NCBI GenBank assembly: GCA_031256435.1
Contig: JAIRQO010000050.1
Span: forward strand, 1-38,272
Direction: 5' to 3'
DNA length: 38,272 bases
Source of the DNA: Cellulomonadaceae bacterium
Lineage (GTDB): Bacteria; Actinomycetota; Actinomycetes; Actinomycetales; Cellulomonadaceae
This document shows positions 1 to 8,143 of this stretch, piece after piece; position 1 is the stretch's first letter, and each line of letters opens with the position of its first letter. A program made the translations under genes and the position numbers. A model generated the notes under the pieces. That model saw only the letters and a program-made list of their open reading frames with translations. It ran no database searches and had not been told where the DNA came from.

Positions 1-31
1 CACCCGCAAGGCTGCCGCAATCCGCCGTCCC

Positions 32-670
32 TCACTCGTCAATCCGGCGGAAGGTGCGGCCGGGCTTGGCGCGGTCCAGGATGGCGAGTTCCAGAGCACC
101 GCTTCCCAATACGTCCCGCGTTAACACGAGCGCTTCCTCCAGGGACAACCCCTCCCGCCAACCCGCGGCAACCTTGGTACGGACCGCGTCCTCGTCGCCG
201 CCCATGACGGCGAATCCTTGTTCGTCCGTCACGGAGCCGTCATAGGACAGGCGGTAGATCTGGTCACCGGCGTCATCCTGACCCACTTCGGCCACCACGA
301 GTTCCACTTCCAGGGGCTTGGGTCCGTTGGTGAACTCGGCCCCCAGTGTTTGGGCGTAGGCGTTGGCCAACCCTCGTGCTGACACGTCCGAGCGGTCATA
401 GGAATACCCGCGCAGATCGGCATAGCGCACTCCGGCAACGCGCAACGATTCAAACTCGTTGTACTTCCCCACGGCGGCAAAGCCAATCCGATCATGGATC
501 TCGGAAATCTTGTGCAGTGCCCGGGACGGGTTCTCCGTGGCAAACACAATCCCGCCAGCGTAGGACATCACGATGACTGGCCTGCCCCGGGCAATGCCTT
601 TGCGGGCGTAATCGGCCCGGTCCTTCATGAACTGTTCCGGGCTCACGTACATCGGCATGGCCATAGTCAT
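32..670 (-). CDS. prcA: Proteasome subunit alpha (PrcA)
   Basis: Structural alpha subunit of the actinobacterial 20S proteasome. Alpha rings cap the barrel and gate entry of pupylated substrates delivered by the Mpa/ARC ATPase. The 212-residue product aligns by eye with mycobacterial PrcA from the N-terminal [20 protein letters not shown] segment through the ENPSR, KISE and YDRVGFAA-like stretches to the FRRI end. It stops right after FRRIDE, so it lacks the roughly 25-residue tail of the mycobacterial protein. ATG at 670 overlaps the prcB stop as ATGA, so the two subunits are translationally coupled and made together. Start choice is not certain (ATG also at 664 and 658), but the conserved N-terminus is covered in every case. 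Confidence 0.95.
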   Translation of the reverse strand: MTMAMPMYVSPEQFMKDRADYARKGIARGRPVIVMSYAGGIVFATENPSRALHKISEIHDRIGFAAVGKYNEFESLRVAGVRYADLRGYSYDRSDVSARGLANAYAQTLGAEFTNGPKPLEVELVVAEVGQDDAGDQIYRLSYDGSVTDEQGFAVMGGDEDAVRTKVAAGWREGLSLEEALVLTRDVLGSGALELAILDRAKPGRTFRRIDE

Positions 671-1494
671 CCCCTCGCCTTCGCAATGTCGCTGACAATT
701 CCCGCAATCACGTCATCACTGACGCGGGCATACCCTTCGGCGGTCACCGTGGCCACCACGGGCCACAACCGCCGGATGGGATCCGGGCCGCCGGTGGCCG
801 AGTCATCATCCGCGGCATCAAACAATGCCTCCACCGCAGTGTGAACGGCCTGATCTCCTGGTTGGCCAGCCTTCCACAGCTTCTTGAGCGCTCCGCGGGC
901 AAAGAGCGATCCAGACCCAATGCCGTGGTGTTCGTGCTCCTCATACCGTCCGCCGGTGGCGTCAAAGGAGAAGATTCGCCCCGTTTCTCGTCGGGCATCC
1001 CATCCCGCCAGAATGGGAACGGCAACCAGGCCCTGCATTGCCAGGGGAAGATTCCCTCGAAGCATTGAGGCGAGGCGATTCGCCTTCCCATCGAGTGACA
1101 ACCGCACGCCCTCAATCTTCTCGTAATGCTCCAGTTCCACGCTGTAGAGCCGAGCGAGTTCCATGCCGATGCCCGCAGCGCCCGAGATTCCGATGGCGGT
1201 GTACTCATCGGCCGGAAACACCTTTTCGATGTCCCGCGACGCAATCATGGTCCCCGCGGTGGCTCGCCTATCCCCTGCCATCACTACACCGTCAGCATAT
1301 TGCAGGGCGACGATGGTGGTGGCCTCAGCGGTCAGGTGCTGGACCGACGATGTGGCAACGCGTGAGTCACGCAGCGGCATCGCCTCCGGTGCGTGGGCGG
1401 ACAAATACTCGGTGAAGGATGATCTGGCATCCAGTGCCCTCGCACCTAGAGCCCTATGATCCCCAGCCCTTCTGGCACGGTTGTCTGTCATCAC
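667..1494 (-). CDS. prcB: Proteasome subunit beta (PrcB), proteolytic
   Basis: Catalytic subunit of the 20S proteasome, an N-terminal threonine hydrolase processed from a propeptide. The 275-residue precursor has about 58 propeptide residues followed by [11 protein letters not shown]; the first Thr (residue 59) should become Thr1. Asp in AGDRR and Lys in RDIEKVF match the catalytic Asp17 and Lys33 positions. The [19 protein letters not shown] and [11 protein letters not shown] segments are typical of actinobacterial PrcB. The residue before Thr1 is Ala (EA|TT) rather than the Gly seen in Mycobacterium. The gene overlaps the pup stop and the prcA start by 4 bp each, giving a tightly coupled pup–prcB–prcA operon. 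Confidence 0.96.
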   Translation of the reverse strand: MMTDNRARRAGDHRALGARALDARSSFTEYLSAHAPEAMPLRDSRVATSSVQHLTAEATTIVALQYADGVVMAGDRRATAGTMIASRDIEKVFPADEYTAIGISGAAGIGMELARLYSVELEHYEKIEGVRLSLDGKANRLASMLRGNLPLAMQGLVAVPILAGWDARRETGRIFSFDATGGRYEEHEHHGIGSGSLFARGALKKLWKAGQPGDQAVHTAVEALFDAADDDSATGGPDPIRRLWPVVATVTAEGYARVSDDVIAGIVSDIAKARG

Positions 1495-1682
1495 TGCCCA
1501 CCCTTTTGCACAAAGTTCCTGACAAACTCCTCGGCGTTCGTCTCCAATACGGCATCAATCTCATCCAGGACGGCATCGAGGCCTGAGGTGACATCCTGCA
1601 CGGCCACAGCGGGCACCGGGTCCAGGGGCGGGTCATCCCCTGCCGTGTCCCGAGGCGTTCTGCGAATCTGTTCTTGCTTCAT
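1491..1682 (-). CDS. pup: Prokaryotic ubiquitin-like protein Pup
   Basis: A 63-residue intrinsically disordered tag that PafA ligates to lysines and that Mpa recognises for proteasomal degradation. The sequence starts MKQEQIRR, is rich in Asp/Glu/Pro, carries the predicted helical stretch [19 protein letters not shown] that binds Mpa, and ends VQKGGQ. The terminal Gln means it is encoded in the form that Dop must deamidate to Glu before ligation. Length fits the family (about 64). The stop overlaps the prcB start as ATGA. No Shine–Dalgarno sequence precedes the ATG, and a TACAGT −10-like hexamer lies 6 nt upstream, so leaderless translation is possible. Unusually, dop is not the next gene upstream. 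Confidence 0.96.
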   Translation of the reverse strand: MKQEQIRRTPRDTAGDDPPLDPVPAVAVQDVTSGLDAVLDEIDAVLETNAEEFVRNFVQKGGQ

Positions 1683-1688
1683 GGTTGT

Positions 1689-1717
1689 ACTGTAGACCAG
1701 GGGTGTGACACGAGTTT
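1689..1717 (-). promoter_or_regulatory. Candidate leaderless promoter of pup–prcBA
   Basis: On the minus strand a TACAGT hexamer (1694 to 1689) sits 6 nt before the pup ATG, where a −10 box would place transcription initiation at the start codon. The sequence 17 bp further upstream (AAACTC) is a poor −35. There is no purine-rich ribosome site before the ATG, which agrees with a leaderless message, but the promoter call rests mainly on the −10 position. Confidence 0.3.
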
Positions 1718-1843
1718 GCCGGACGCGGGCATGGACGCGGTGTCGCTGTCATCATCGTGGTGACATCTAGGTTGTGTCAATGAAGCATTCGGCTCTCATC
1801 TGCTGGAATGGTGGAATCTGACATCCGCGTTACTGGCAGTAGA

Positions 1844-1892
1844 TTGACAGTAAACTGTTGTAAGATACAATCAACAAACAGTTCAAGGAGGG
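1844..1892 (+). promoter_or_regulatory. hipBA promoter with nested inverted repeats and RBS
   Basis: TTGACA (1844–1849) and TACAAT (1866–1871) are 16 bp apart, close to the sigma-70 consensus. Three nested inverted repeats share this site: AACTGTT (1853–1859) with AACAGTT (1877–1883); TGTTG (1856–1860) with CAACA (1872–1876); and TTGTA-AGA-TACAA (1858–1870). All overlap the spacer, the −10 box or the start region, as expected for an operator through which HipB alone or with HipA represses the operon. A strong ribosome site, AAGGAGGG (1885–1892), follows directly. The motifs are seen in the sequence; repressor binding is inferred from the general behaviour of HipBA systems. Confidence 0.7.
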
Positions 1893-1895
1893 TTG

Positions 1896-2225
1896 ATGAT
1901 TGTTGGCGAGGACACCCACGCGGTGCTGAAGATACTCGGCACGCAAGTTCGCCTTGCTCGCGGAACCAAGAAATGGACGGCTGAGCAGGCCGCTGTGCGT
2001 GCGGGTGTGTCCGCTCGCACCGTGACGGCCATTGAACGTGGCACACCGCAGGTAGCAGTGGGGAAGGTGTTCGAGGTGGCCCTAGCCGTGGGTGTAGACC
2101 TCCTAGGCACGGGGAACCGTGACAACTTGGAGATGCTCGCAGCCTCCTACGATCAGGCGGCTTCCCTGCTCCCCGTGCGTGTACGCGCACCACAACCCGC
2201 CCGCGAGGTGTTCCGTGACTTCTAG
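1896..2225 (+). CDS. hipB: HipB-like XRE-family antitoxin/repressor
   Basis: Probable antitoxin and autorepressor of the following HipA kinase. The 109-residue product has a helix-turn-helix of the XRE type (about residues 12–70: …QVRLARGTKKWTAEQAAVRAGVSARTVTAIERGT…), and an LGTGNRDNLEML tail. ATG at 1896 is chosen because AGGAG lies 5 nt upstream; a TTG directly before it (1893) is the alternative but would leave no spacer. The end of the gene overlaps hipA by 11 bp, so the two are co-translated. The C-terminal third (YDQAASLLPVRVRAPQPAREVF) is longer than in the second HipB of this window and may contact HipA. Confidence 0.85.
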   Translation: MIVGEDTHAVLKILGTQVRLARGTKKWTAEQAAVRAGVSARTVTAIERGTPQVAVGKVFEVALAVGVDLLGTGNRDNLEMLAASYDQAASLLPVRVRAPQPAREVFRDF

Positions 2226-3450
2226 CGTCTATGTATGGGTGTGGCTTCCCGGAGATGAGACACCCACACCTGCAGGAGTCCTTATTCGTGATCCCGACGG
2301 CCTGTGCTTCGCCTATGGCTCTCGATACCTCAACAATCCAATGGCGGTCTCTTTGTATGGCCCAGAATTGCCACTGGAAAATCGAATCTTCAGGCCAGCG
2401 CCCCATGTGGGAATGCCTTCGACGATCAAGGATGGTGCACCAGATGCCTGGGGGATGCGGGTACTACTCAATCAGGAAGCGTCAGCACGCGGCGCCAGTG
2501 CCGATGTGTCAGTCCTGTCAGACGAGTACTATCTCCTCAACTCTGGATCAGACCGTATCGGCGGAATTGATTTCCAAGCCTCGCCAGAAGTGTACGTGCC
2601 GCGGATCGATCACGCATCGCTCGATGATCTTCTTCATGCAGCAGACATCGTGGAACGTGGCGATGAACTCCCCAGCGCGCTCGCACGGGCACTCGTTCAC
2701 GGCACCTCCATTGGAGGCGCACGCCCAAAATCATTGGTCAATGACACCAACGGTTCATGGGTAGCTAAGTTCTCCTCGTCCACGGATGTCCTCAATGTGG
2801 TTGGCGGTGAAGCAGCCAGCATTTATCTTGCCCAGCGCGCGGGAATTGACGTCCCGGAATCCCACATGGTGTCCGTTATGGGCAGGGACGTGTTACTGAT
2901 GCGCCGTTTTGACCGCCAAGGAAAAACCCGGAAAATGATGGTGACCGGGGTCACCATCATTGGAAGAGGTACCGGTGTTTTCTCACAATACGGCACCTAT
3001 CCAGAACTCGTCGCGGTGCTTCATCGCCATGGTGCCGATGCCGGTCAAGCAATGTTCACCCGTATTGTATTCAATGCAGCTATCTCAAACTTCGACGATC
3101 ACATGCGCAACCACTCCGCATTCTGGGACGGGCACGCCCTAGCCCTCACTCCTGCCTATGACCTCTCACCCAGCCTCCGCAGCGGAGAGTCAGGCGCGTT
3201 CGTCACACCCTTTGACGCTGACGGCACCAGAGAACCGAATTTCTCCTCAATAGTCGCACGATGCGGCCCCTTCGGAATAACGAAAAAGCGGGCCGTCGAG
3301 TGCGTGGAACAAGTGCGTGCAGCGATCAACGATCATTGGAGGGATGCAGCAGACCACGGAAGGCTCACCCGTGCAGACCGAGCCTTCATGTGGGGCCGAC
3401 AGTTCCTCAACCCCGCCACACTCTACGGGTACTCCCCACCTGCCACCTGA
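2215..3450 (+). CDS. hipA: HipA-family serine/threonine kinase toxin
   Basis: HipA-type toxin kinase. E. coli HipA phosphorylates glutamyl-tRNA synthetase, but targets differ among family members, so the substrate here is unknown. The frame is open from 2119, but GTG at 2215 is preferred: GAGG lies 6 nt upstream and the start overlaps the end of hipB. This gives 411 residues. The N-terminal subdomain (residues 5–100) is followed by the nucleotide-binding SIGGARPK loop (165–172), the AKF lysine (185), the catalytic-loop motif NFDDHMRNH (292–300; Asp294) and the metal-binding aspartate in YDLSPS (315–320). All kinase landmarks are intact, so the toxin is probably active. It ends 1 bp before the convergent der gene. 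Confidence 0.9.
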   Translation: MTSSVYVWVWLPGDETPTPAGVLIRDPDGLCFAYGSRYLNNPMAVSLYGPELPLENRIFRPAPHVGMPSTIKDGAPDAWGMRVLLNQEASARGASADVSVLSDEYYLLNSGSDRIGGIDFQASPEVYVPRIDHASLDDLLHAADIVERGDELPSALARALVHGTSIGGARPKSLVNDTNGSWVAKFSSSTDVLNVVGGEAASIYLAQRAGIDVPESHMVSVMGRDVLLMRRFDRQGKTRKMMVTGVTIIGRGTGVFSQYGTYPELVAVLHRHGADAGQAMFTRIVFNAAISNFDDHMRNHSAFWDGHALALTPAYDLSPSLRSGESGAFVTPFDADGTREPNFSSIVARCGPFGITKKRAVECVEQVRAAINDHWRDAADHGRLTRADRAFMWGRQFLNPATLYGYSPPAT

Positions 3451-3451
3451 T

Positions 3452-4969
3452 TTAGCGCTTGCGCTTTTCGCGGACGCGGACGGCTATTTCAATGGGGGTA
3501 CCGGGGAAGCCGAACTGCTCACGCAGGCGATTCTCAATGAAGCGACGATATCCCGCTTCCAGGAACCCACTAGCAAAAAGCACAAAGCGCGGGGGACGCG
3601 CCGAGGCTTGTGTGGCAAAGAGAATCCGCGGTTGCTTACCCGAACGCACCGGGTGCGGATGCTCCGCCACCAACTCGCCCAGGAAGGCGTTCAACCGACC
3701 GGTAGGAATACGGGTGTCCCAACTCTCCAACGCGCGCTCGATGGCGGGCACCAGTTTGTCCGCGTGCCACCCCGTTTTAGCCGACACGTTCACACGCTCG
3801 GCCCAGGTGAGCCTGACAAACTCTTGTTCAATCTCGCGCTCTAAATACGGGCGACGATCCGGATCCATCAGATCCCACTTGTTATACGCAATCACCAGCC
3901 CGCGTCCCGCATCCACCACGTTCTGGACCACGCGAATGTCCTGCTCGGTGATGGGTTGGGAGGCGTCCACCAGAACCACGGCCACTTCGGCCTTCTCGAT
4001 GGCGGCCTGCGTGCGCAGAGACGCATAGAAATCCGCCCCGGAGGTCTGATGCACCCGGCGCCGAATCCCTGCCGTATCCACCAGCCAGTACGGAATCCCC
4101 TTGAGTTCCACCAGTTCATCCACCGGGTCACGGGTGGTTCCTGCCACTTCATCCACTACCACACGATGTTCACCGGCAATCTTGTTGAGCAGCGAGGATT
4201 TACCCACGTTGGGCTTCCCCACCAGCGCAATTCTGCGCGGCCCATCCGGGCGGAGAACTCCGTGTGCGGACTCTTCGGGAAGAATCTCCATGGCGGCATC
4301 CAGCAGTTCACCCACGCCTCGGCCATGCAGAGCCGAGACCGGGTACGGCTCACCGAGCCCAAGGGACCACAAGTACGCGGCATCGGCCTCGCCCGAAGGC
4401 CCGTCCACCTTGTTGGCGGCCAGCACCACGGGTTTGCCGGATCGGCGGAGCATTTCCACCACGCGCTCGTCGGTTGACGTGGCACCCACGGTGGCGTCTA
4501 CTACAAACACCACGGCGTCAGACAGGTTGATGGCCACCTCGGCTTGGGACGCCACCTTGGCTTCAATCCCGGCAATGTCCACTTCCCACCCGCCGGTGTC
4601 TACCAGCGTGAACTCGCGGCCTGACCACTCCGCAGGGTAGGTCACGCGGTCACGCGTCACGCCCGGCTTGTCCTCCACCACGGCGGCACGGCGGCCCAGC
4701 ACGCGGTTGACAAAGGTGGATTTACCCACGTTGGGGCGCCCAATGATGGCGAGCACCGGCTTGGGTGCTTCCGCGGGCGTGTCATCGAGATCCCACTCGT
4801 CGGCCAGGAGTTCACGGTCAGATTCGTCGAGCTCAAAGGCTTCAAGCCCAGCGCGCAGCGCGGCTTCGCGGTCAATGGACCCGGGTTCCGGGGTTTCAGC
4901 CACCGAAGACGTAGGCTCAATCGCCGGGAGCGCTGGCTCGGCTGATTCGTCGAAGTTACTGGGCGTCAT
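3452..4969 (-). CDS. der: Ribosome-assembly GTPase Der (EngA)
   Basis: Double-GTPase that acts in 50S ribosomal subunit maturation. Two G domains are visible in the 505-residue product: the first with GRPNVGKST (77–85), DTGG (124–127) and NKVD (186–189), the second with GKPNVGKSS (251–259), DTAG and NKWD. A C-terminal KH-like domain ends in basic KRKR. An acidic N-terminal extension of about 70 residues precedes G1, as is common in actinobacterial Der. Start ATG 4969 overlaps the cmk end by 14 bp; a further upstream in-frame start (5008) would lie deeper inside cmk and is less likely. Cotranscribed with cmk and rluB, a conserved actinobacterial order. Confidence 0.96.
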   Translation of the reverse strand: MTPSNFDESAEPALPAIEPTSSVAETPEPGSIDREAALRAGLEAFELDESDRELLADEWDLDDTPAEAPKPVLAIIGRPNVGKSTFVNRVLGRRAAVVEDKPGVTRDRVTYPAEWSGREFTLVDTGGWEVDIAGIEAKVASQAEVAINLSDAVVFVVDATVGATSTDERVVEMLRRSGKPVVLAANKVDGPSGEADAAYLWSLGLGEPYPVSALHGRGVGELLDAAMEILPEESAHGVLRPDGPRRIALVGKPNVGKSSLLNKIAGEHRVVVDEVAGTTRDPVDELVELKGIPYWLVDTAGIRRRVHQTSGADFYASLRTQAAIEKAEVAVVLVDASQPITEQDIRVVQNVVDAGRGLVIAYNKWDLMDPDRRPYLEREIEQEFVRLTWAERVNVSAKTGWHADKLVPAIERALESWDTRIPTGRLNAFLGELVAEHPHPVRSGKQPRILFATQASARPPRFVLFASGFLEAGYRRFIENRLREQFGFPGTPIEIAVRVREKRKR

Positions 4970-5633
4970 GGTCCACAATCGTGAGGACGGCTTGCACCGT
5001 TTGTTCAAAGTCCAAATCCGAGGAATCCAGCAGGGTCACGCCATCGGCGGCCTTCTGGAACTCCATCACGGTGGAGTCATCCCGGTCCCGGCGCAGTACC
5101 TGGTCACGGGTGGCTTCCACGTCTGCAGCGGTGGCCGCTCCGTGTACTTCCAAGGACCTGCGACGAAGGCGCGCTTCTTCAGAAGCCGTCAACAGGATGC
5201 GGGTGTTGGCATCGGGCATGACCACGGTGGTGATGTCACGTCCCTCGGCCACCACGCCGGGGTGCGAGGCCGCAGCGTTGACAATGATTTCCCGCTGCAG
5301 GCGGCGCATTTCGGCGCGAACATCCAGGTTGGTGGCCACCTTGGACACCTGCGTGGACACCTCGGTTGTCCGAATAGCCGCGCCGATGTCCTTGCCTTCC
5401 AGGTAGAACGTGGGGGCGTCCGGGTTCAAGCCCACTTCCAGCGGCATGCAGCACACGGCCTTGGTCACTGCGGGCTGGTCGGTGAGGTCCACGGCCTGCT
5501 CCTGCGCCCACAAGGTGGCGGCGCGGTACATGGCGCCTGTGTCAAGGTAGGCAAAACCGAGGCGGCGGGCCACCTCTTTGGATACAGAGGATTTGCCAGA
5601 ACCGGAAGGTCCGTCAATGGCGATGACTGTCAT
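4956..5633 (-). CDS. cmk: Cytidylate kinase
   Basis: Phosphorylates CMP/dCMP with ATP for pyrimidine nucleotide supply. The 225-residue product opens with the P-loop [20 protein letters not shown], followed by [10 protein letters not shown] (CMP binding) and the [12 protein letters not shown] segment, then the LRRR lid region and a DSS…D segment near the end. Length matches the monofunctional enzyme. A ribosome site (AGGAGA) lies 7 nt before the ATG. The 3' end overlaps der, so Cmk and Der are coupled. The roughly 250 bp upstream carries no gene but contains short repeats. Confidence 0.95.
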   Translation of the reverse strand: MTVIAIDGPSGSGKSSVSKEVARRLGFAYLDTGAMYRAATLWAQEQAVDLTDQPAVTKAVCCMPLEVGLNPDAPTFYLEGKDIGAAIRTTEVSTQVSKVATNLDVRAEMRRLQREIIVNAAASHPGVVAEGRDITTVVMPDANTRILLTASEEARLRRRSLEVHGAATAADVEATRDQVLRRDRDDSTVMEFQKAADGVTLLDSSDLDFEQTVQAVLTIVDHDAQ

Positions 5634-5799
5634 GATGTTCTCCTGAACGTCAAGGGTGTGGAGGTCACAGAGGTGTGAGCGTCACGGATGAATGGTCTCA
5701 TCCTACCGCGTTCCATGGTACTGCCCACCATTCTACTGATTGCCACTCTACTGAGTGCCATTCCGTGTGCTTGCCATGCTCGTAATGGCGATGCTCGTC

Positions 5800-5832
5800 A
5801 TGGCCATTCATTGTGATGGCCATTCATTGTGA
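5800..5832. repeat. 16-bp tandem repeat in the cmk–rluB gap
   Basis: ATGGCCATTCATTGTGA occurs at 5800–5816 and again at 5816–5832, a perfect repeat with a 16-bp period. A degenerate third unit (ACGGCCTTTCATGGTGA) follows. The whole gap from 5634 to 5881 is rich in related TGCCAT/ATGGC words (for example at 5740–5795), so it appears to have grown by local duplication. No gene, terminator or ribosome site was recognised in it beyond the cmk ribosome site at its left end. Confidence 0.7.
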
Positions 5833-5881
5833 CGGCCTTTCATGGTGATGATGGCCATGCACGTACTGGCAAGCCGGGTGG

Positions 5882-6628
5882 CTACAACCCTACGGCGGAC
5901 ATGAGGCTTCCCACCTCAACGTGGTTCAGCACGCGCGTTGACCGAGGGCGTTGCTGCCCCAGCGCAATGGGGCCAATCCGGGTGCGGACCAAGCGCTGCA
6001 CGGGCCTGTCAATCGCCTCGCACATGCGCCGCACAATCCTGTTCCGCCCCTCATGCAGCACCATCTCCATGAGCGTCACTCCATCATGCACCTGCTTGAT
6101 GGTCACGGAATCCGCCTTGGCCACGCCGTCCTCCAGGTCCACTCCCTTCAGCAGCGCCCGGACGTGCCGCGGAAACATCTCGCCCTCCACGGACACCAGA
6201 TAGGTTTTGGGTACCTGGTACCGAGGATGCGCCAACCTGTTAGCCAACTCGCCGTCATTCGTGACAAAGAGCAGCCCCTCGGAATCCTGGTCAAGGCGCC
6301 CCACATGGAACAGGTGCTCACCGCGATGCTCCAGCAGATCAGCGATGGTGGGACGTCCCTCCGGGTCACTCATGGCGGAAATCATGCCCGCCGGCTTATT
6401 CACCGCGATGGTCACCTTGGTGTCATCCAACTGCACGCGCAAACCATCCACATGAATCACGGCAGTGGACGGATCCACCCGCGTTCCCAGTTCGGTGACC
6501 TTCCGCGAGTTCACCGTCACACGGCCTTGGGCAATGAGTTCTTCACACTTGCGGCGCGATCCGTGGCCGGCTTGCGCCAACACCTTTTGCAGCCGCACCC
6601 CCTGGGGCACGTGTCCATCACTTGTCAT
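5882..6628 (-). CDS. rluB: rRNA pseudouridine synthase, RsuA/RluB family
   Basis: Converts a specific uridine of rRNA to pseudouridine; in this genomic setting RluB-type (23S) activity is expected, though RsuA-type (16S) cannot be excluded from sequence alone. The 248-residue product has an N-terminal S4 RNA-binding domain (about 10–57: VRLQKVLAQAGHGSRR…LIAQGRVTVN), then the catalytic motif GRLDQDSEGLL with Asp113, and the later PKTYLV and HEGRNRIVRRM elements of the family. Start ATG 6628 gives the expected N-terminus. It lies 19 bp downstream of scpB in a run of same-strand genes, the usual parA–scpA–scpB–rluB–cmk–der order. Confidence 0.93.
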   Translation of the reverse strand: MTSDGHVPQGVRLQKVLAQAGHGSRRKCEELIAQGRVTVNSRKVTELGTRVDPSTAVIHVDGLRVQLDDTKVTIAVNKPAGMISAMSDPEGRPTIADLLEHRGEHLFHVGRLDQDSEGLLFVTNDGELANRLAHPRYQVPKTYLVSVEGEMFPRHVRALLKGVDLEDGVAKADSVTIKQVHDGVTLMEMVLHEGRNRIVRRMCEAIDRPVQRLVRTRIGPIALGQQRPRSTRVLNHVEVGSLMSAVGL

Positions 6629-6647
6629 GGCCGAATTCTCTCACCGA

Positions 6648-7208
6648 TCAGGCAAAATCCAGAATCTCCGTATCAGCGAGCGCCTCAACCCCCGGCAAAT
6701 GCGGCGCGAGCGGCGGAAGTTCGTCACGGGAGCCAATCCCCAGGCGGTCCAGGAACTCGCTGGTGGTGGAAAACAGCGTGGCGCCCGTGACGGGATCCTC
6801 CCCCGTGGCGGCAATAAGATTCCTCGCGGTGAGGGTTCGCACCACGCCGTCCACGCTGACCCCGCGAATCGCCGAGACTTGCCCGCGCGTCACGGGGCCC
6901 CGGTACGCAATGACGGCCAGCGTTTCCAGCGCGGCCTGGGAGAGTTTGGCACTCGCCCCGTCACGGACAAACTCGGCAACAATGTCTGCATAGGTGTTCG
7001 ACGAATACAGCCGCCACCCCCGCGCCCCGCACCGCAACTCGAACCCGCGCGCACGTCCGCCAGATTCGCCTCGGTACTCGGCGGCAAGGTCCGTCAAGAG
7101 TGTTTCTACCTCGGCTACGGGACGTTCAACAAAGGTGGCCAGGTGCTCTGTAGGCACAGGTTCTGCTGCGACGACGAGGATGGCCTCCAGTGCGGCGGTG
7201 ACGTTCAT
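6648..7208 (-). CDS. scpB: Segregation and condensation protein B
   Basis: Kleisin-associated subunit of the SMC–ScpAB condensin that compacts and segregates the chromosome. The 186-residue protein contains two winged-helix units, with the family hallmarks LEAILVVAAEPV near the N-terminus and LSQAALETLAVIAYRGPVTR followed by IRGVSVDGVVRTL in the second wing. ATG 7208 has AGGAGA 8 nt upstream. It lies about 106 bp downstream of scpA; that gap contains a palindromic repeat rather than a gene. Confidence 0.94.
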   Translation of the reverse strand: MNVTAALEAILVVAAEPVPTEHLATFVERPVAEVETLLTDLAAEYRGESGGRARGFELRCGARGWRLYSSNTYADIVAEFVRDGASAKLSQAALETLAVIAYRGPVTRGQVSAIRGVSVDGVVRTLTARNLIAATGEDPVTGATLFSTTSEFLDRLGIGSRDELPPLAPHLPGVEALADTEILDFA

Positions 7209-7242
7209 TCAAGGTTCTCCTGGATGGATGGGCTGAGTAGAG

Positions 7243-7264
7243 ATTCTGCGACTTCGCGCAGAAT
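7243..7264. repeat. Palindromic repeat between scpA and scpB
   Basis: ATTCTGCG (7243–7250) and CGCAGAAT (7257–7264) form a perfect 8-bp inverted repeat around ACTTCG. The right arm and its flank (CGCAGAATGACG) recur in altered form at 7279–7292 (CGCACAGAATGACG). It resembles the small dispersed hairpin elements common between bacterial genes. It lies in the scpA–scpB gap without a T-tract, so a role as terminator is doubtful; it might process or stabilise the mRNA. Confidence 0.5.
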
Positions 7265-7314
7265 GACGGGGGAAACGCGCACAGAATGACGTGGCGGTTG
7301 TTGGCTGAGTTCTC

Positions 7315-8142
7315 CTAGGTGTGACCATGTGCGGTGAGGCGGACGGTGAGTTCTCCGAGCGGGGTGACTTGATCAAAGGTGACTTCGGCGTCACGGTAAA
7401 GGTCCAGTAGGGCAAGAAACCGGGCAATCACTCCGGCGCGTTCCTGTCCAGCCACCAGGGAGCGGAACGTGGTGGCGGCGCCGCCACGCAGGAGGGTGCG
7501 CAGGATGGCCCTGTGTTCCGCCACGCTTTCCTGGGGAACATGAAGGTGAGCCACATCCACTACGGGGGCTGCCTTGGGTTGCAAAGCCAGAGCCGCCAGG
7601 GCGGCAAACTCTATTGCGGTGGTGGTCCAGGTCAACTCCGGCAACACTGCGGCAAACTGTGGTTCCAGCGGCACCACCCGAGGAACGCTGCGCCCTACCC
7701 GCTCCATCTGCTCGGCAAGGTAGGCCGCCATTTCCTTGTACGCCCGGTACTGCAACAGGCGGGCAAAGAGCACGTCACGCGCTTCCAGGAGTTCCAGGCT
7801 TTCTTCGTCGTCCTCCATACCTGGGAGCAGACGGGCTGATTTCAGATCCAGCAGCGTGGCGGCGATGACCAGGAATTGAGATGTGGCGTCCAAATCAAAG
7901 GTTTCCATGGCGGTGGTGTACGCCACAAACTCGTCGGTCACCTCGGCCAAGGCAACCTCGGTGATGTCCATCTCCCGCGCGGAGATGAGCGACAACAGCA
8001 AGTCAAACGGTCCCGTGAAGTTGGTCAGGTGAACCGTAAACGCCTCGGGGGTTTCGGCATCCCCCGCGGATGGTTGAGCCAGTGAGCGCAGCGAACGGCG
8101 GTCGAAACCAGGAGCGTTCTCGGGGCTTTCCACCTCTGGCAT
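7315..8142 (-). CDS. scpA: Segregation and condensation protein A (kleisin)
   Basis: Bridges the SMC heads and recruits ScpB in bacterial condensin. The kleisin domain begins at FTVHLTNFTGPFDLLLSLI and continues through LLDLKSARLLPG and the C-terminal winged-helix (VIARFLALLDLYRDAEVTFDQ). ATG 8142 is chosen because it starts 1 bp after the parA stop; it gives 275 residues. The frame stays open to 8214 but that would overlap parA by about 70 bp. Residues 13–26 (FDRRSLRSLAQPSA) are encoded by a dispersed repeat element, so the N-terminal leader before the domain is probably not conserved. Confidence 0.93.
   Translation of the reverse strand: MPEVESPENAPGFDRRSLRSLAQPSAGDAETPEAFTVHLTNFTGPFDLLLSLISAREMDITEVALAEVTDEFVAYTTAMETFDLDATSQFLVIAATLLDLKSARLLPGMEDDEESLELLEARDVLFARLLQYRAYKEMAAYLAEQMERVGRSVPRVVPLEPQFAAVLPELTWTTTAIEFAALAALALQPKAAPVVDVAHLHVPQESVAEHRAILRTLLRGGAATTFRSLVAGQERAGVIARFLALLDLYRDAEVTFDQVTPLGELTVRLTAHGHT
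8072..8109. repeat. 38-bp dispersed element inside scpA
   Basis: GGTTGAGCCA … GGTCGAAACC, 38 bp with imperfect inverted ends. A second copy of the same length and the same ten-base ends lies at 19636–19673, with an unrelated 18-bp core. Elements of this form (GGTTGAG…TCGAAACC) are familiar as dispersed repeats in high-GC actinobacteria. This copy lies inside the 5' part of scpA and is read in frame as FDRRSLRSLAQPSA. Confidence 0.7.
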
Positions 8143-8143
8143 C

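Noticed and set aside
1..31. Possible start of pafA after prcA (GTG overlapping the prcA stop region)
   Set aside because: Only about 10 codons are visible and they do not resemble the conserved start of PafA, so no gene is called at the edge.
2119..2214. Upstream extension of the hipA frame by 32 codons
   Set aside because: It lies wholly inside hipB, reads as a Cys/Pro/Arg-rich shadow (MTTWRCSQPP…), and GTG 2215 has a better ribosome site and a family-like N-terminus.
1777..2406. Open frame of 209 codons on the minus strand opposite hipBA
   Set aside because: It runs antisense through the clear HipB frame and the hipBA promoter, has no ribosome site and no recognisable domain; frames like this are common opposite GC-rich genes.
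8072..8109. The 38-bp repeat considered as a CRISPR or parS-like site
   Set aside because: Only two distant copies with different cores; no spacer array, and no match to the TGTTTCACGTGAAACA parS consensus.
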